A DNA stretch of 64,000 nt from Rotaria macrura (taxonomy: Eukaryota > Rotifera > Eurotatoria > Philodinida > Philodinidae). The position numbers and the translations under genes are program-made. Under the pieces are notes generated by a model that was not told where the DNA came from, ran no database searches, and saw only the letters and a list, made by a program, of their open reading frames with translations. The stretch covers positions 1 through 64,000 of the forward strand of contig OENT01000011.1 in the NCBI GenBank assembly GCA_900239685.1, given 5' to 3'. This document shows positions 25,417 through 36,985 of the stretch, in pieces (within the stretch, counting starts at the first letter, position 1; each line of letters opens with the position of its first letter).

Positions 25417-27041
25417 ATGTTGACTACATCTAATTCGAGTACGATGCTTGGGTAAAAAAAAATAATTTTTCGTTTGTTTTTCATGCATTTAATTACGCTT
25501 ACTTTTCGTAGGGTAACAGTAGTATCATTGACTATATGTATCTTTGGGGTGGCTATGGCAACAACAATTGTTCTTTCGCTAATCAGTGTATATATACCCA
25601 ATCAAGCAACATGTAAGTTATCGAACAATAATATAAATGAAATATAATTTCTAAATAATGTCTTCTGCATTAAATTTTGACTGATATGATGAAGCGAACA
25701 AACTTCATCAAATAACTAACAAAAAAAAGTCATTCGAAATCGGCTCGTAATGATTTCTTCTGTAAAACGTTAACTGCTTGTAGTCAGTTGAAGAATGAGA
25801 TTGCAGATTCACACATTAAACTTACGCAGATATCTTCATAGTTCTAATATACTAGCTGTCAACTAGTATGAACACTCGGCCAGCAAGAATTTTGTAATTG
25901 GATAACTCACGAGATACAGGACAATATGTTAAAACATGCCATTTTTGTTCTAGCAAACGGATGCCAAATATCATTTGCATCTATGATTTCATACGCTACT
26001 GGAACTGGACCAATGGCTGTCAAGGCTGCTGATTTTAATAATGACAACTTGCTAGATTTGGTTGTTGCTAATCGTGAAGGAAGCAGTACAAATATATTTC
26101 TTGGACGTGGCAATGGTCACTTTGAACTATACCAAGATCTGTCGAATGGCATCGGTGTTGAACCACATGGAATAGCCATCGGTGATTTGAATAATGACAA
26201 TAGACTGGATTTCGTTGTCGCTAATAGAAAAGCCAGCAATGTTGGACTATTTCTGGGACAAGGTAACGGTAACTTTTCTCAACAAATAGATATTTCAACA
26301 GGAAACGGTTCGACGCCAGTAAAACTTGATCTACGTGATTTGAACAATGATGGCAATTTAGATCTCGTAGTAAGCGATCACGAAAACGGTTACCTTCGTA
26401 TACTTCTTGGAACTGGTCAGGGAACATTCATACAGACGGTTATACTCGTGACGGGTTATAATTCAGGACCTTATGTACCCGTTATCAAAGATTTTAACGG
26501 TGATAATCGGCTAGATATAGCTGTTGGCTGTGGTGACTCCGACGGAAATTATGTGAGTATTTTTATCGGTAACGGTAAAGGTGGATTTTCCGGACAGACC
26601 AAATACAATGTTCCTTTGGGTCCGTATGCAATTGTTGCCGCTGATTTTAATAGGGATGGAATATTAGACATAGCGACAACTGATTATTATGGAAACCGTA
26701 CGAGTGTACTTATTGGTAATGGTGATGGAACATTCACACGAAAGAGCAGTTTCTCCACTGGTAGTGGATCTTTACCATATGCAATTGCTGCTAGTGACTT
26801 TAATCGAGATAATCTACTAGATGTTATCGTTCCTAATTCTGGTACAGATAATGTTGGTATACTACTCGGGCTAGGTAATGGTAGATTTAGAACACAAAAA
26901 ATGTTTTTTACTGGTGCAGGTTCTGGTCCAGTTGATGTAATGGTTGGAGATTTCAATGGAGATAACTTATCAGATTTTATTTCTGCAAATCATAATCATA
27001 ATACAGTAGGTATCTTTCTTAGCACATGTAAGTGGAAATGA
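25417..27041 (+). CDS. membrane-anchored FG-GAP/VCBS seven-repeat protein
   Basis: Modelled exons 25417-25451, 25512-25612 and 25954-27041 (phases agree) give about 407 residues. Exon 2 encodes one hydrophobic segment (about residues 13-40, VSLTICIFGVAMATTIVLSL) near the N-terminus, a signal anchor. Exon 3 is an uninterrupted array of seven VCBS/FG-GAP blades, each with a calcium-loop motif: DFNNDNLLD, DLNNDNRLD, DLNNDGNLD, DFNGDNRLD, DFNRDGILD, DFNRDNLLD and DFNGDNLSD. Seven blades suggest a closed beta-propeller displayed outside the cell, perhaps for adhesion or binding. The first intron is about 60 nt with GTAAAA..TTTTCGTAG; the second is 341 nt with GTAAGT..TTGTTCTAG. The repeat part reads like a bacterial cassette and the leader like a eukaryotic addition. 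The exact start is less certain; ATG 25483 is an alternative. Confidence 0.8.
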
Positions 27042-29195
27042 AATTCATATAAATATTATATCAAATTACTATTGTACTGATCTACGCGATTATTTGGACT
27101 GACAGCCATGGACAATATTCTAAATTCCAGATTGATAGACACTCTTATGTTTAGCATGTTATTTTGATAAATTTTAGACTTTAGTATTTTGTATTTTCAA
27201 TTGCACTAAATATATTTATCGGTTTTTTCAAGCTTAGAATCCTATAATGAATTTATTCTGACTCATGGATCCTGATCAGATAGAATGAAATACAATGTGA
27301 TGGCCACCGTCGATATTCATCAGTGTCATGTACTACTCAATCATATCATCATTGAGTTGTTTCTTTAGATGTAGAAGTTCCCTACAATTATACTAGCACA
27401 TCTTCAAGGCATGTGAGCTAAATTTTATATTTATCGAAGATACCGATGTAGACAGTCCTCCTCTTTCAATGTAGTATAGAAAATTCTGTATACCATAGTC
27501 AAGCTGTAAGAGAACCTATTTCGATTAAAAGAAATTATATTCAACTAGAAACACCTACAAATTTTGAAAAGCACTAATCCTATGATTTTCTTTCATTGCG
27601 AATGAATAAAACTCTATCTACAACGCAGTACTTCTTTTCATCAACAATCTGATGGTATGACCAAAAATATCTCCTCGTTGATTTCATACCGTTTTCAAAG
27701 AAATAAACTAGTTAAACATTGTAGAACAACTGTTATTAGAGCAATGGCATGCTTTATTGAATGGTTTAATCTTTCAGAAACAAATTAAGAAAATTATAGT
27801 TTGAGTGAACGTTGCAAGATTTTTCTTTAGAAATATATGATCTCATCGCTAGAGTTTTTTTTTGAGAATTTTAACTTTTTACGCATGTGTTGTGATCAAA
27901 GGTGAAAAATCTGCTAAAGTATACTATTTATGATACTTGACTATGTCGCTATAAATCTCAATGAAAAAAAACTCCAAATCTATCTTTCTTCACTGAAAGC
28001 TACAATTTAAAGGAAATGATATGTCCATGTTAAAGGGCGTTCTACAAATCTTCATCGTTTTGCTAGCGAACATAAATTACGTTCACCAGGGGTTAAAATA
28101 ATAAGTCATGTATTCACTCATGTTATTAGTTTCTAGAAAACTAATATGTTTTGCTTTCAATTAATTGTAGTCACAAATATTCATGTTGTAATTCAATGAA
28201 TCTACTGACATCTTGAACATTGTTTTGACTAGAACATGCACCCTCAAAATATCTGACTCCTCTATACGTATATAAATATGATTCTTTTATATCCATTGAA
28301 ATTATGAATAAATGACAACGCTCATTCTTCTATGTGAAATATTAGTTCATGGTAACATACAGATTTGTTTTTGTTAAATATCTTTTATTGATCACTCAAT
28401 TCAGTAGACACATTTTGAACATAATTCTAATTTCAATTCATAAGATCTGAGAACAATATGAACGATTGCCTAAGACTATTAGAGTTTTATTGAAGAATGT
28501 CTATAGAAACTTGACATCCTGCACAGAAAATGTCAGTGATGATGAGCTGATTTCAAGCTGAAAAGCTACGTAAGTCTAATAAACATTTCTCTAATCTAAC
28601 ATTCTTATGAATAATTTATTAACTAATCAAATATGTTTCTATTCAACAGAATAATCATCCAGTATTGATGCATGCATTATGTTAATTAAAATATATGAGA
28701 AATGATTAAAAATTGAATAGGATAATTTTCTTGCAGTTCCCTTAGATTGAGTTCAAAACAAAAAAAGTACTTATTAACACGTATCCTTCAACAATTGCAC
28801 CATACATATTTCCATCACAATGTAGATGTCGTCAGTATTCGATAGTAATCCGTTTTCTTTTCACGGCACACATGGATTATCTTAACAAAGGATAGTATTG
28901 TTCGACATTTGCTAGAACTGGATCATACAAATTAATATTCTTATCTTTACCATGAAAAATATTAATTTTATAAATCCTTTTATTTACTTAAATTATGTGT
29001 TGTCGCTACAATCACTTGAAAAAAATATATTGATATTAGCGCTGCTTATCGTACTTTAATATGAGTTTCATCTTCTTCAGTTGAAAAATGAACAAAAACT
29101 GATGAAGAGTAATTCTCTTATTTTCATAACAATAGGATTTTAGATTAACATTCACTCGTTATTTTGTGCATTGAGAAAATAGAATTCGTTTAAAA
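27042..29195. other. gene-free stretch upstream of U2AF1
   Basis: Strongly AT-rich; no gene or repeat recognised. An acceptor-like ATTTTAG near 29138-29144 may mark the 5' leader of U2AF1. Confidence 0.45.
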
Positions 29196-31242
29196 ATGGC
29201 TGAATATCTGGCTTCTATCTTTGGTACTGAAAAAGACAAGTAAATAATTCAAATGATCTTTGAATTTTCGTAGGAGTAATCGTATATCCCGTCTTTGTTT
29301 TTCTCTCAAGAGTCAATTGCTCATTTTATTTCAAAATCGGTGCTTGCCGTCACGGTGAACGGTAAGTTGTTCATCTAACATGTTCAAGTTCGAAATCGAA
29401 TTTTCATTTACAGTTGTTCTCGTGTTCACAATAAGCCTACATTTAGTCAGGTATGTTGAATAAGTATTTGAGAAAAAGAAAAATAATATCTATTATCGAC
29501 TTTAAGACAATTCTTTTGAAAAATCTTTACTTAAATCCGAATAATAATTCTGTTCCAAAACCAGAAGGTGGCTTCGGTAAGTTAGTCTTTAACTTGTTAT
29601 TGTAATGTTTAACATTGATCTATGTTAGAACAATTCAGTGGAAATACTTATTCAGATGAAGAAGTTCAACAACATTTCGAGTAAATATTTTTGAATTGAT
29701 TATTTGATATTGAACAGATGGATAGGAGGAAAAGCTGATTATTTACTTGAATGCGTACGAGTTGATCATTTTGTCATGTCATCCAGTATTGACTCATCTA
29801 GCCATCGTGTACGCTTATATATTCGAAGGAGAGAAAAAATTTCGAATCATTATAAGCTAAGATGAAGATGAAGGCTTTACGTTGAAAAAAACAGGATGCA
29901 TTGTAAAATACACTATACACATAATCTGCACATATTTTAGTATGAATAAGAGCAAAAAGAAAATGAATGAAATACTTAGTTGTATGAATTTCACTCTAGT
30001 TTCATTTGTTAGACACTTATTTGTTCAATCATTCTCAATATTCAGAATAATTTCATCCATTGACATACATGAAGTTTCTCTATTATTATGTCGATGTATA
30101 TTTTTATTTCTAGTGAATTTTATGAAGAAGTTTATACGGAAGTTGAAGATAAGGTAAGTTCAGTGTTCGATTACATATTATCAAATAAACATTTCAATTA
30201 TCCCCATTATCCTACTGTTGATTTTTATGTACCCAAATCTAGAGAATGCGAAAAAACTAAATTTAAACATTCTTTCCTTTGTTTGTTATCACGAAACTGC
30301 CTAAGCTTCTATACATTGTTGCAGGCTTAATTTGTGAAAATCAGACATCAACGACACTTGCATCTCAAACTATCACGTACAATATTAATTAATATTTTTC
30401 TCAAATTTTTCTAGACCCATTTTTGCAGGAGGATCTCTACATTTCTTTTCTATTATAACAAAATGTTCTTCATATGTATAAAGATCTAAAAGGTAGAATG
30501 ATAAATATGAAAACGAAAAATTCTCTGTGTTTACAGGTTTTTTAGGAAAAATGTTTGTATTTTTTTCATCATCCCTATTTTATTTCTCTTCTTGAATCGT
30601 GAATACGACTTGTATATAACTGATTTAGTATGGTGAAATTGAAGCGATGACTGTTTGTGACAATCTTGGCGAACATCTTGTAGGAAATATTTACATAAAA
30701 GTAAAAACAATAAAATAATTTCGAAAGTTTTTATTTAATTACCTGTTTTCTTTTTGTCATATGACAATTTTCATCGTTTAGTTTCGTTCGGAAAGAGATG
30801 CTGAACGAGCTGTAGAAGACCTTAATACACGTTGGTTTGATAGAAAACCAATCTATGCAGAATTAAGGTAAATATGATGGCATGCAATTTTTCATCAATG
30901 ATGAATTTTTCTTTCCAGTCCTGTTACGGATTTTAAAGAAGCTAGTTGTCGACAGTATGAATTAGGCGAAGTAAGACTTTTCTCTTATGAATATAATTGA
31001 ACAACAAAAGAAAAAAAAATTTTTTTCGTGTTTACCTTTAATAGTGTATGAGAAGTGGTTTTTGTAATTTTATGCACATAAAAACAATATCACAAGATGT
31101 TAAAAAACGTCTTCGTGGACGTCGAAAACGGTTTGTACTCCTTTGTTTATTTTATGAAATAGATAGATTTCATTTTTATTGTACTACATTTAGATCACGT
31201 TCACGTAGCCATTCACCATCGAAAAAAAATCGTCGTCATTGA
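29196..31242 (+). CDS. U2AF1: splicing factor U2AF small subunit (U2AF35)
   Basis: Eleven exons (29196-29239, 29311-29361, 29414-29450, 29507-29576, 29629-29680, 30114-30153, 30629-30700, 30782-30867, 30919-30970, 31045-31130, 31194-31242) join in phase to 212 residues. The protein binds the AG of 3' splice sites with U2AF65 in the nucleus. It begins MAEYLASIFGTEKDK, has CCCH finger 1 (C18, C27, C33, H37, with S34 as in the human protein), a UHM-type RRM (about 45-148) and CCCH finger 2 (C161, C169, C175, H179). The RS tail is very short (RSRSRSHSPSKKNRRH) and the glycine-rich stretch of vertebrates is absent; human U2AF1 is 240 residues. An insert of about 12 residues (PNNNSVPKPEGGF) lies in the RRM. 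AATAAA at 31253 follows the stop by 11 nt, and GLRX3 starts 160 nt downstream. Confidence 0.96.
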
Positions 31243-31401
31243 CATAGAGAACAATAAAAGGAAATTATCTTGGCTATTCATAATCTTGAGTTAATTTTTT
31301 TTTGTTTTGTATATAAAATAAAATTAAACAAGAGTATAGGATTATATTTCCAGTGTTTGGTTTTTTTTATTGATTGTGTTCTTTTTTTTCTAGATCATAT
31401 C
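31243..31401 (+). promoter_or_regulatory. U2AF1-GLRX3 intergenic region with poly(A) signal and candidate trans-splice acceptor
   Basis: AATAAA at 31253-31258, then a T-rich tract ending in TTTTTTTTCTAG at 31382-31393, 8 nt before the GLRX3 ATG. No donor upstream of it belongs to GLRX3. This is the arrangement expected of a spliced-leader acceptor inside an operon, as known in bdelloid rotifers and nematodes. An ordinary 5' UTR intron is the alternative. Confidence 0.5.
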
Positions 31402-32448
31402 ATGTCGAACCAAAATAATTCTGACGTTCATCAAGTAGCTACGCAAAAAGATTTCGATGAATATTTGAATTCATCAGCTATCGCCAATAAACTCTTACTT
31501 GTTCATATTGAATTAGAACAAGTACCAGTTTGTAAAACAGTCAATGAAGCTTTGTTAGCTATTAGTCGAAGTGAAGAATTTCATCAACAATTGACTATAT
31601 GTCGTTTGAATGCTGATCATTTTGCAGACTTTCTTACATTGAATAATGTTAATGCAGCACCAACTGTACTTTTCTATTATCGCACAAAATTTATCGATCG
31701 TGTCGATGGTTTTAATCAAAGTGATCTAATAAAAAAAATTCAATACCATATTAACAAAATTGTTGCAATGCCAACAAAAGTCGAATTAAAAGCATCTACA
31801 GATGAAAATGTTGAAAATCAAATAAAAAATTTATTAAAATCATCACCGGTTATTTTATTCATGAAAGGTACACCAACAAATCCACAATGTGGTTTTAGTC
31901 GTCAAGCGTGTCATATACTTGATGAAAATAAAGTTAAATACGAGTATTTCGATGTTCTTTCGGATCAAAATTTACGTGAACAATTAAAAACCTATTCGAA
32001 TTGGAGTACATATCCACAATTATATATCGATGGTGAATTAATCGGCGGTCTTGATATAATGAAACAGATGGTTGAAAATGGAGAATTTCAATCGAAATTT
32101 AACCAACAGAAAACAAATGATAAAGATATGAAAAAGTATTTAGAAAGTTTAATTAATCAAGCACCCTTAATGCTATTCATTAAAGGTACAGCTGAAGCAC
32201 CTCGGTGTGGCTTTACGAAAGAGTTGATTAATCTTTTAAATCAAGCTAATATAAAAGATTATAAAACATTTGATATTTTACAAGATGAAAATGTTCGACA
32301 AAAACTTAAAGAATATTCATCATGGCAAACATATCCACAAATATATGTGAATGGACAGCTTATTGGTGGACTGGATATTCTCAAACAATTGAACGAAGAA
32401 GGAACATTAGTACAAACATTAACCGGAAATCAAGGAGTCGCTGTTTAA
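31402..32448 (+). CDS. GLRX3: multidomain monothiol glutaredoxin 3 (PICOT)
   Basis: Intronless, 348 residues, close to the human length of 335. GLRX3 binds glutathione-ligated [2Fe-2S] clusters, often with BolA2, in cytosolic iron trafficking. Domains: a thioredoxin-like domain (about 8-118) with only one cysteine (C44 in VPVCK) at the active-site region, Grx domain 1 (about 137-225) with CGFS at 163-166, and Grx domain 2 (about 244-335) with CGFT at 269-272 in place of CGFS. Both Grx domains keep the TYPQ and GGLDI glutathione-binding motifs. The start is ATG 31402 after the acceptor at 31393; the open frame continues upstream only into T-rich non-coding sequence. Probably co-transcribed with U2AF1. 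AATAAA at 32575. Confidence 0.95.
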   Translation: MSNQNNSDVHQVATQKDFDEYLNSSAIANKLLLVHIELEQVPVCKTVNEALLAISRSEEFHQQLTICRLNADHFADFLTLNNVNAAPTVLFYYRTKFIDRVDGFNQSDLIKKIQYHINKIVAMPTKVELKASTDENVENQIKNLLKSSPVILFMKGTPTNPQCGFSRQACHILDENKVKYEYFDVLSDQNLREQLKTYSNWSTYPQLYIDGELIGGLDIMKQMVENGEFQSKFNQQKTNDKDMKKYLESLINQAPLMLFIKGTAEAPRCGFTKELINLLNQANIKDYKTFDILQDENVRQKLKEYSSWQTYPQIYVNGQLIGGLDILKQLNEEGTLVQTLTGNQGVAV

Positions 32449-35402
32449 ATGACTGACTTATCTGTTTCTTTTGTTTCTTTCGTTAGAAATTGAACTCGCT
32501 AAAATAAGAACATAAGTGCACAATATATGTATTCCCTTTCATTTCAGATTTGATTTGATTCTGAAAACAAAAATAATAAATGCTCAGTATTTGACAATAA
32601 GTCAAAATGTATATTAGAACAAACATTGGTCCCGTTATTATAAATAGCTAGAATAGATTTCGGGGTATTATGTATTAATTAACTTTTTTTTTGCTACCAT
32701 AGTCTTATGATAAAAAGTTCAAAATTCAGCTTGTTGTGTGATTGCCAGAGAACGAGTGAGTCATTAATAAATTATACCATCGAAAATTATGGAATTTTAC
32801 AAATAGAATAATCAGTTGGCTTAGTTTTTTCTCAATGTCAATCAGTGCAACTATGTGTAGGATATTTAATGTATATATGAAACGATTCTTTCCTTACAAT
32901 CAATCGATTACGTAGTCCATGTTCTGTTGTCACTACGTTTGCGTATAGAATATTTATTTATAACTAGACGGTACTTGATCTTGACCCGACTATGAAACTC
33001 GGTGCGAAGCACATGCTTTGGTCATTAGAAAAACTAATGTCGCATAGAAAACGAGAGACGTAACACGAAAAGCCCTAATTATAAAATTCATCACTCTATC
33101 GGTACTTCCAAAGCGTATCGAGATTTCTAGAAATCACTGATACTTCATCGATTAATTATCTCAATGATTTACTGTTTCCTATCAGCTGTACCAACAGCTG
33201 TTTCATATATGAGTTGATCGAGTGGGGACTAACTTTCGTTTTCGTTTTAATTATCCCATAATGAATTGAAGGCACAAGAAGTAAGGTAGAAGACTTTTTG
33301 AAAAAAATGTAACCAGTTCAATTTCGATTCGTGGATCTCACGTTTGAACAAGTATTTTCGAACTTTTATTTCTCGAGATTATCGCAGCACAACAATGGAC
33401 TAGATGTATGCGTACGCAAAATGTAAAATAAGAAAGAAGCTAGATAGCATCTTGAAAACGCCGAGAATGCGAATTAAGCTGTGAAGCACGAATCACTATC
33501 TATTTTACAATATTGAATCAAATTAAACTCCTAATTGTCTATTGTTAATATCCCTCGCGTAGCCATTGTGAACTTCATGTTCGTGAAAACTCTGCTACCT
33601 ATGAGCTTGTTTCGAATGAATATTGCTGATTGTTTGATCGGTTAGTGTTCTTGTGATTCGTTACCTAGAATCAGTCGTAATCACCGCTGTTCAGCATATG
33701 ATCACAGTAGTGCCTAACTTTTATTGCTTTATTCTGTTTTCGTTTTAATTATCTCGAAAGTTGAAAAGCACAAAATCATTTTTAAAAAGTTGAGTTTTTC
33801 GAAGGCTGTTTGTATACGAACAGAGTATTTTATCGAAAATCTGAAAAAAAGTATGTTCTGCTTCAACACTGCTACTTTCACCCAAAGTGGAAACTTTTTT
33901 TCTGACTTTCCTCTGCTAAGTTCACTGCGACTGAGAATCTCAACTTTTTATGCATACGTCTAGTTAGATATAAATAAATAAATAAAGATAACTGGGGGCA
34001 CGATTCTATAAGATGTGTCGCACCACATTAATAATAGATTACACATATAAAACGAACTTCGATTGAAATTTTGAAGCTCAACGTATTTTGAAGACCATGG
34101 TAATAGATAATCATTTTCACGAAAAAAAAGAATATCATTTTGAATTATTTCCTGCTCATTGAACCACAATGCATGCGATGAAAACAAACCTTCATCATTG
34201 ATTAGATTTTTATTAAGTAATTATCTATACAACGTTTGATCTTGATTATTTTTCTAGCGTTTGCTAAAAGAACAGCAAACTCAAAATAGGAGGAGAAGTC
34301 AAAACGAATTTGTCTTTTACTTTAATATCGTTTATGTATGACGTCGTAAGACTGTCAACAGTTTTTATTGAATAGAAGTATGAGAAAATTCTTTTAACTT
34401 CCCTGAACAATGGAGCGATCTAGATTTTTTATAAATTTATACTGAAGGCAACATAGCTGTTTAGACTAACTGTACAAGTGTAGTAAAACTTCGACAACAT
34501 GAGTTCGTTTTGATAAGTAGACTAAAAGTTTGTTCAAACTAAAAAGTTCGAAGCTAGGAGAAATTTAACTTTCTCATGCAATAGATATGAACGAATTACT
34601 GTCACATTATATTTCTTAAGGATTAAGCAGAACGATCGTGAAGACATATATCTCTTCAACTAGATGAGAACAAAAGTAATTTTTCTGTGATTAGTCAAAA
34701 TACTTCTATCGTGTTTCACATTTTAATCTCATATGTATGTTACTAAGAGCTTTAATACTTGAACCTAATTCATTTCATACGATAGAAACAGTTTAGTAAA
34801 ACTTATAACTTCATGGTCTTAGACCAATATGAACATCAATCTATCTTGTTAGATGCTAGTGTATACCTATTGTGCATGCATTATTTTCAATATCCATCCG
34901 CACATGTTCGTTTGTCTTATTTCTATTAAGACAAAACAGTGGTTGATTATAACTGTAATTTGATTCTTTGAGTAATAAAGTACTTATCATTTAATATATA
35001 TGTATTTTTGGAATCTAAAACAATATCCTTTCAATTATACATACAAATGAAAAGAAAAATATGGTGCGTCCACTACTCAGATACAAACAATGTAGAAATA
35101 GAACAACCATGTCCTTTTCTCGTTACATTTGCTTTTCCATCTGAATTTCATCCTCAGTTCGTTTGGTATCAACGGGAACAATAAATCATCAGTTACTTTT
35201 TCCTTCACTTATTCATTGTATGAGGGCATTGTTTTGTTTGTCTCGCAATGAAAATTCATCGAAATTCATCAACGCATCATATTCATTGGCACAGGCTTTT
35301 GATGAATTTTTGATAGCATGGCCACCATCAATTGATACAACAAATATAAGCAATAATGATAAATAGACAATCTCTTGAACAAAAGAACTAAACATGTGTA
35401 CA
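32449..35402. other. gene-free stretch with a diverged direct duplication
   Basis: About 3 kb without a supported gene. Segments near 33160-33300 and 33640-33800 share blocks such as TTTTCGTTTTAATTATC and similar flanks, so they look like two eroded copies of one repeat. Frames at 33724-33963 and 35163-35366 are not convincing. Confidence 0.4.
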
Positions 35403-36311
35403 CCGCGTGTCCCGTAATGTTTGTACACTTTCTGTTGTGCTCAATACTTCAGTACAACTAAATGATAGAATCTCGATCTTTTGCTCACAAGATACATTAT
35501 TGAATACTGTACAAACTTCTATTTATCTTAATCAAAACGAAAGGAACCGCAAGTTTTTTATAGAGTAACAGTAAGAAGCGTAGCTACTTACTCACTTATT
35601 TATTTTAGCAATTAATTTTTCCCACATAAACTAGCATATAAGTATATAACTTAGTTCTAGATAAGTCTTGAGAGTCCCAAGTAACTAAGTACATATACGA
35701 AGTTTCTTAATACTGAATACTTTTTCCGTTAAGACAATTTTCGATAATGACTACATTTTCAATATTCTATTTATTTCTGGTAAAAATGTTTTCCTTGATA
35801 TCACAAGTATGACCCATATGACATAATTTTCGTAGCATTTTTATACACTAGATTTCTCTCTCTAATTTGAGTCTAAATAGCGTGTGCTACGAAATTATTT
35901 AATTTGAATAAAAATCTGAACACTGTAACAGTCTATTTTCGTTGTATCATCAATTGATATAATTCATTTATATTGCCACAAAAATAGAATTCGATCAAAC
36001 ACTGGTAAATAATTCTGAAACATCATGTTATACTTATTAGAAATACAAACAAGTCAGTATTTCAGATGCCTGTTTATATCCTGAAAAAATGCAAAGAAAA
36101 AACCACAATAAAAATGAATGGAAAGTAGATACAATTCATACAGTTACAGTATACAAACATTCAGTTTCTTTTATATTAAATTAAGATAAACAGATGTTTG
36201 TAGAGAATTCGACGGCGTATCTTTCGAGAACGAGATTAAGATTTGATCATTTATTTGTACTGAGATATAAGGTAAAACAAAAAGTGTGCAAACATTATGG
36301 GACACCCATTA
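35403..36311. mobile_element. Tc1/mariner-like non-autonomous element with long inverted repeats
   Basis: The left end reads GTGTCCCGTAATGTTTGTAC. The reverse complement of the right end reads GTGTCCCATAATGTTTGCAC. Similarity continues inward for about 150 bp (shared CAGTACAA.TAAATGAT and TCT.TTTATCTTAAT blocks). TIRs starting GGGTGTCCC are common in Tc1/mariner elements, and TA lies next to both ends, but the exact boundary is blurred. The roughly 600-bp interior has no transposase. Confidence 0.65.
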
Positions 36312-36535
36312 TATATCTAAGCAATTTGTTTTTATGTATTCTATAAATTTTTGTCTATCTACTAGTTAATTATAATTAATTGTTTTCTGCAACGTATCTC
36401 AACATATGTTGCTAAATATGTTCGTAGTTTTCTTGTAACAAAATATTTCAATACACAGTTAAATAAATTAATATATATATAGATGAAAAAAAACATATCA
36501 TAACAATTCTAGATATCTGATTTTGGCTTTATTCA

Positions 36536-36985
36536 ATGATGATTTATTTATTATTATCGGATAAAGTTAAAATTATATTCAGTATTTGTCTAGTTATTAT
36601 TATTAGTTTTTGTTTATTGAAGAAATTTTTTATTTATCATTATATTCGTAAGAAGAATGCTAATATAACAAATATTATTAATCGTGATAATAATAATAAT
36701 GATGATGATGATGATGACGATGTGTTATTTCGATTGAATATAGACAAACGTTCATTACGACCATCGTATAAAAAATTTTTGCGTCGAAAACCACTCCAAG
36801 AATCAACGAATGATTCGTCTCTGTGTATTATCTGTTGGAATGATAAAAAGAATGTTGTCCTATTACCTTGTAGACATTTATGTGTTTGTATAGCGTGTAG
36901 TAAAAAATTGTGGAATATTAATCAACAACAAACATGTCCAATTTGTAGAAATCACGTTGATAGAGTACTGGAAATATTTGTTTGA
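36536..36985 (+). CDS. small membrane-anchored RING-finger protein (putative E3 ubiquitin ligase)
   Basis: Single exon, 149 residues. A hydrophobic segment at about residues 11-29 is followed by basic residues (KKFF..RKK), so the chain is probably N-terminally anchored with the rest in the cytosol. A low-complexity NNNNDDDDDDD stretch lies at 53-62. The C-terminal RING has C97, C100, C112, H114, C118, C121, C134 and C137, with the C-x-H-x3-C-x2-C spacing of IAP/MUL1-type RINGs, and ends in VDRVLEIFV. The likely role is ubiquitin transfer at a membrane; the substrate is unknown. An acceptor-like ACAATTCTAG at 36503-36512 lies 23 nt before ATG. AATAAA follows near 37005. Confidence 0.85.
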   Translation: MMIYLLLSDKVKIIFSICLVIIISFCLLKKFFIYHYIRKKNANITNIINRDNNNNDDDDDDDVLFRLNIDKRSLRPSYKKFLRRKPLQESTNDSSLCIICWNDKKNVVLLPCRHLCVCIACSKKLWNINQQQTCPICRNHVDRVLEIFV

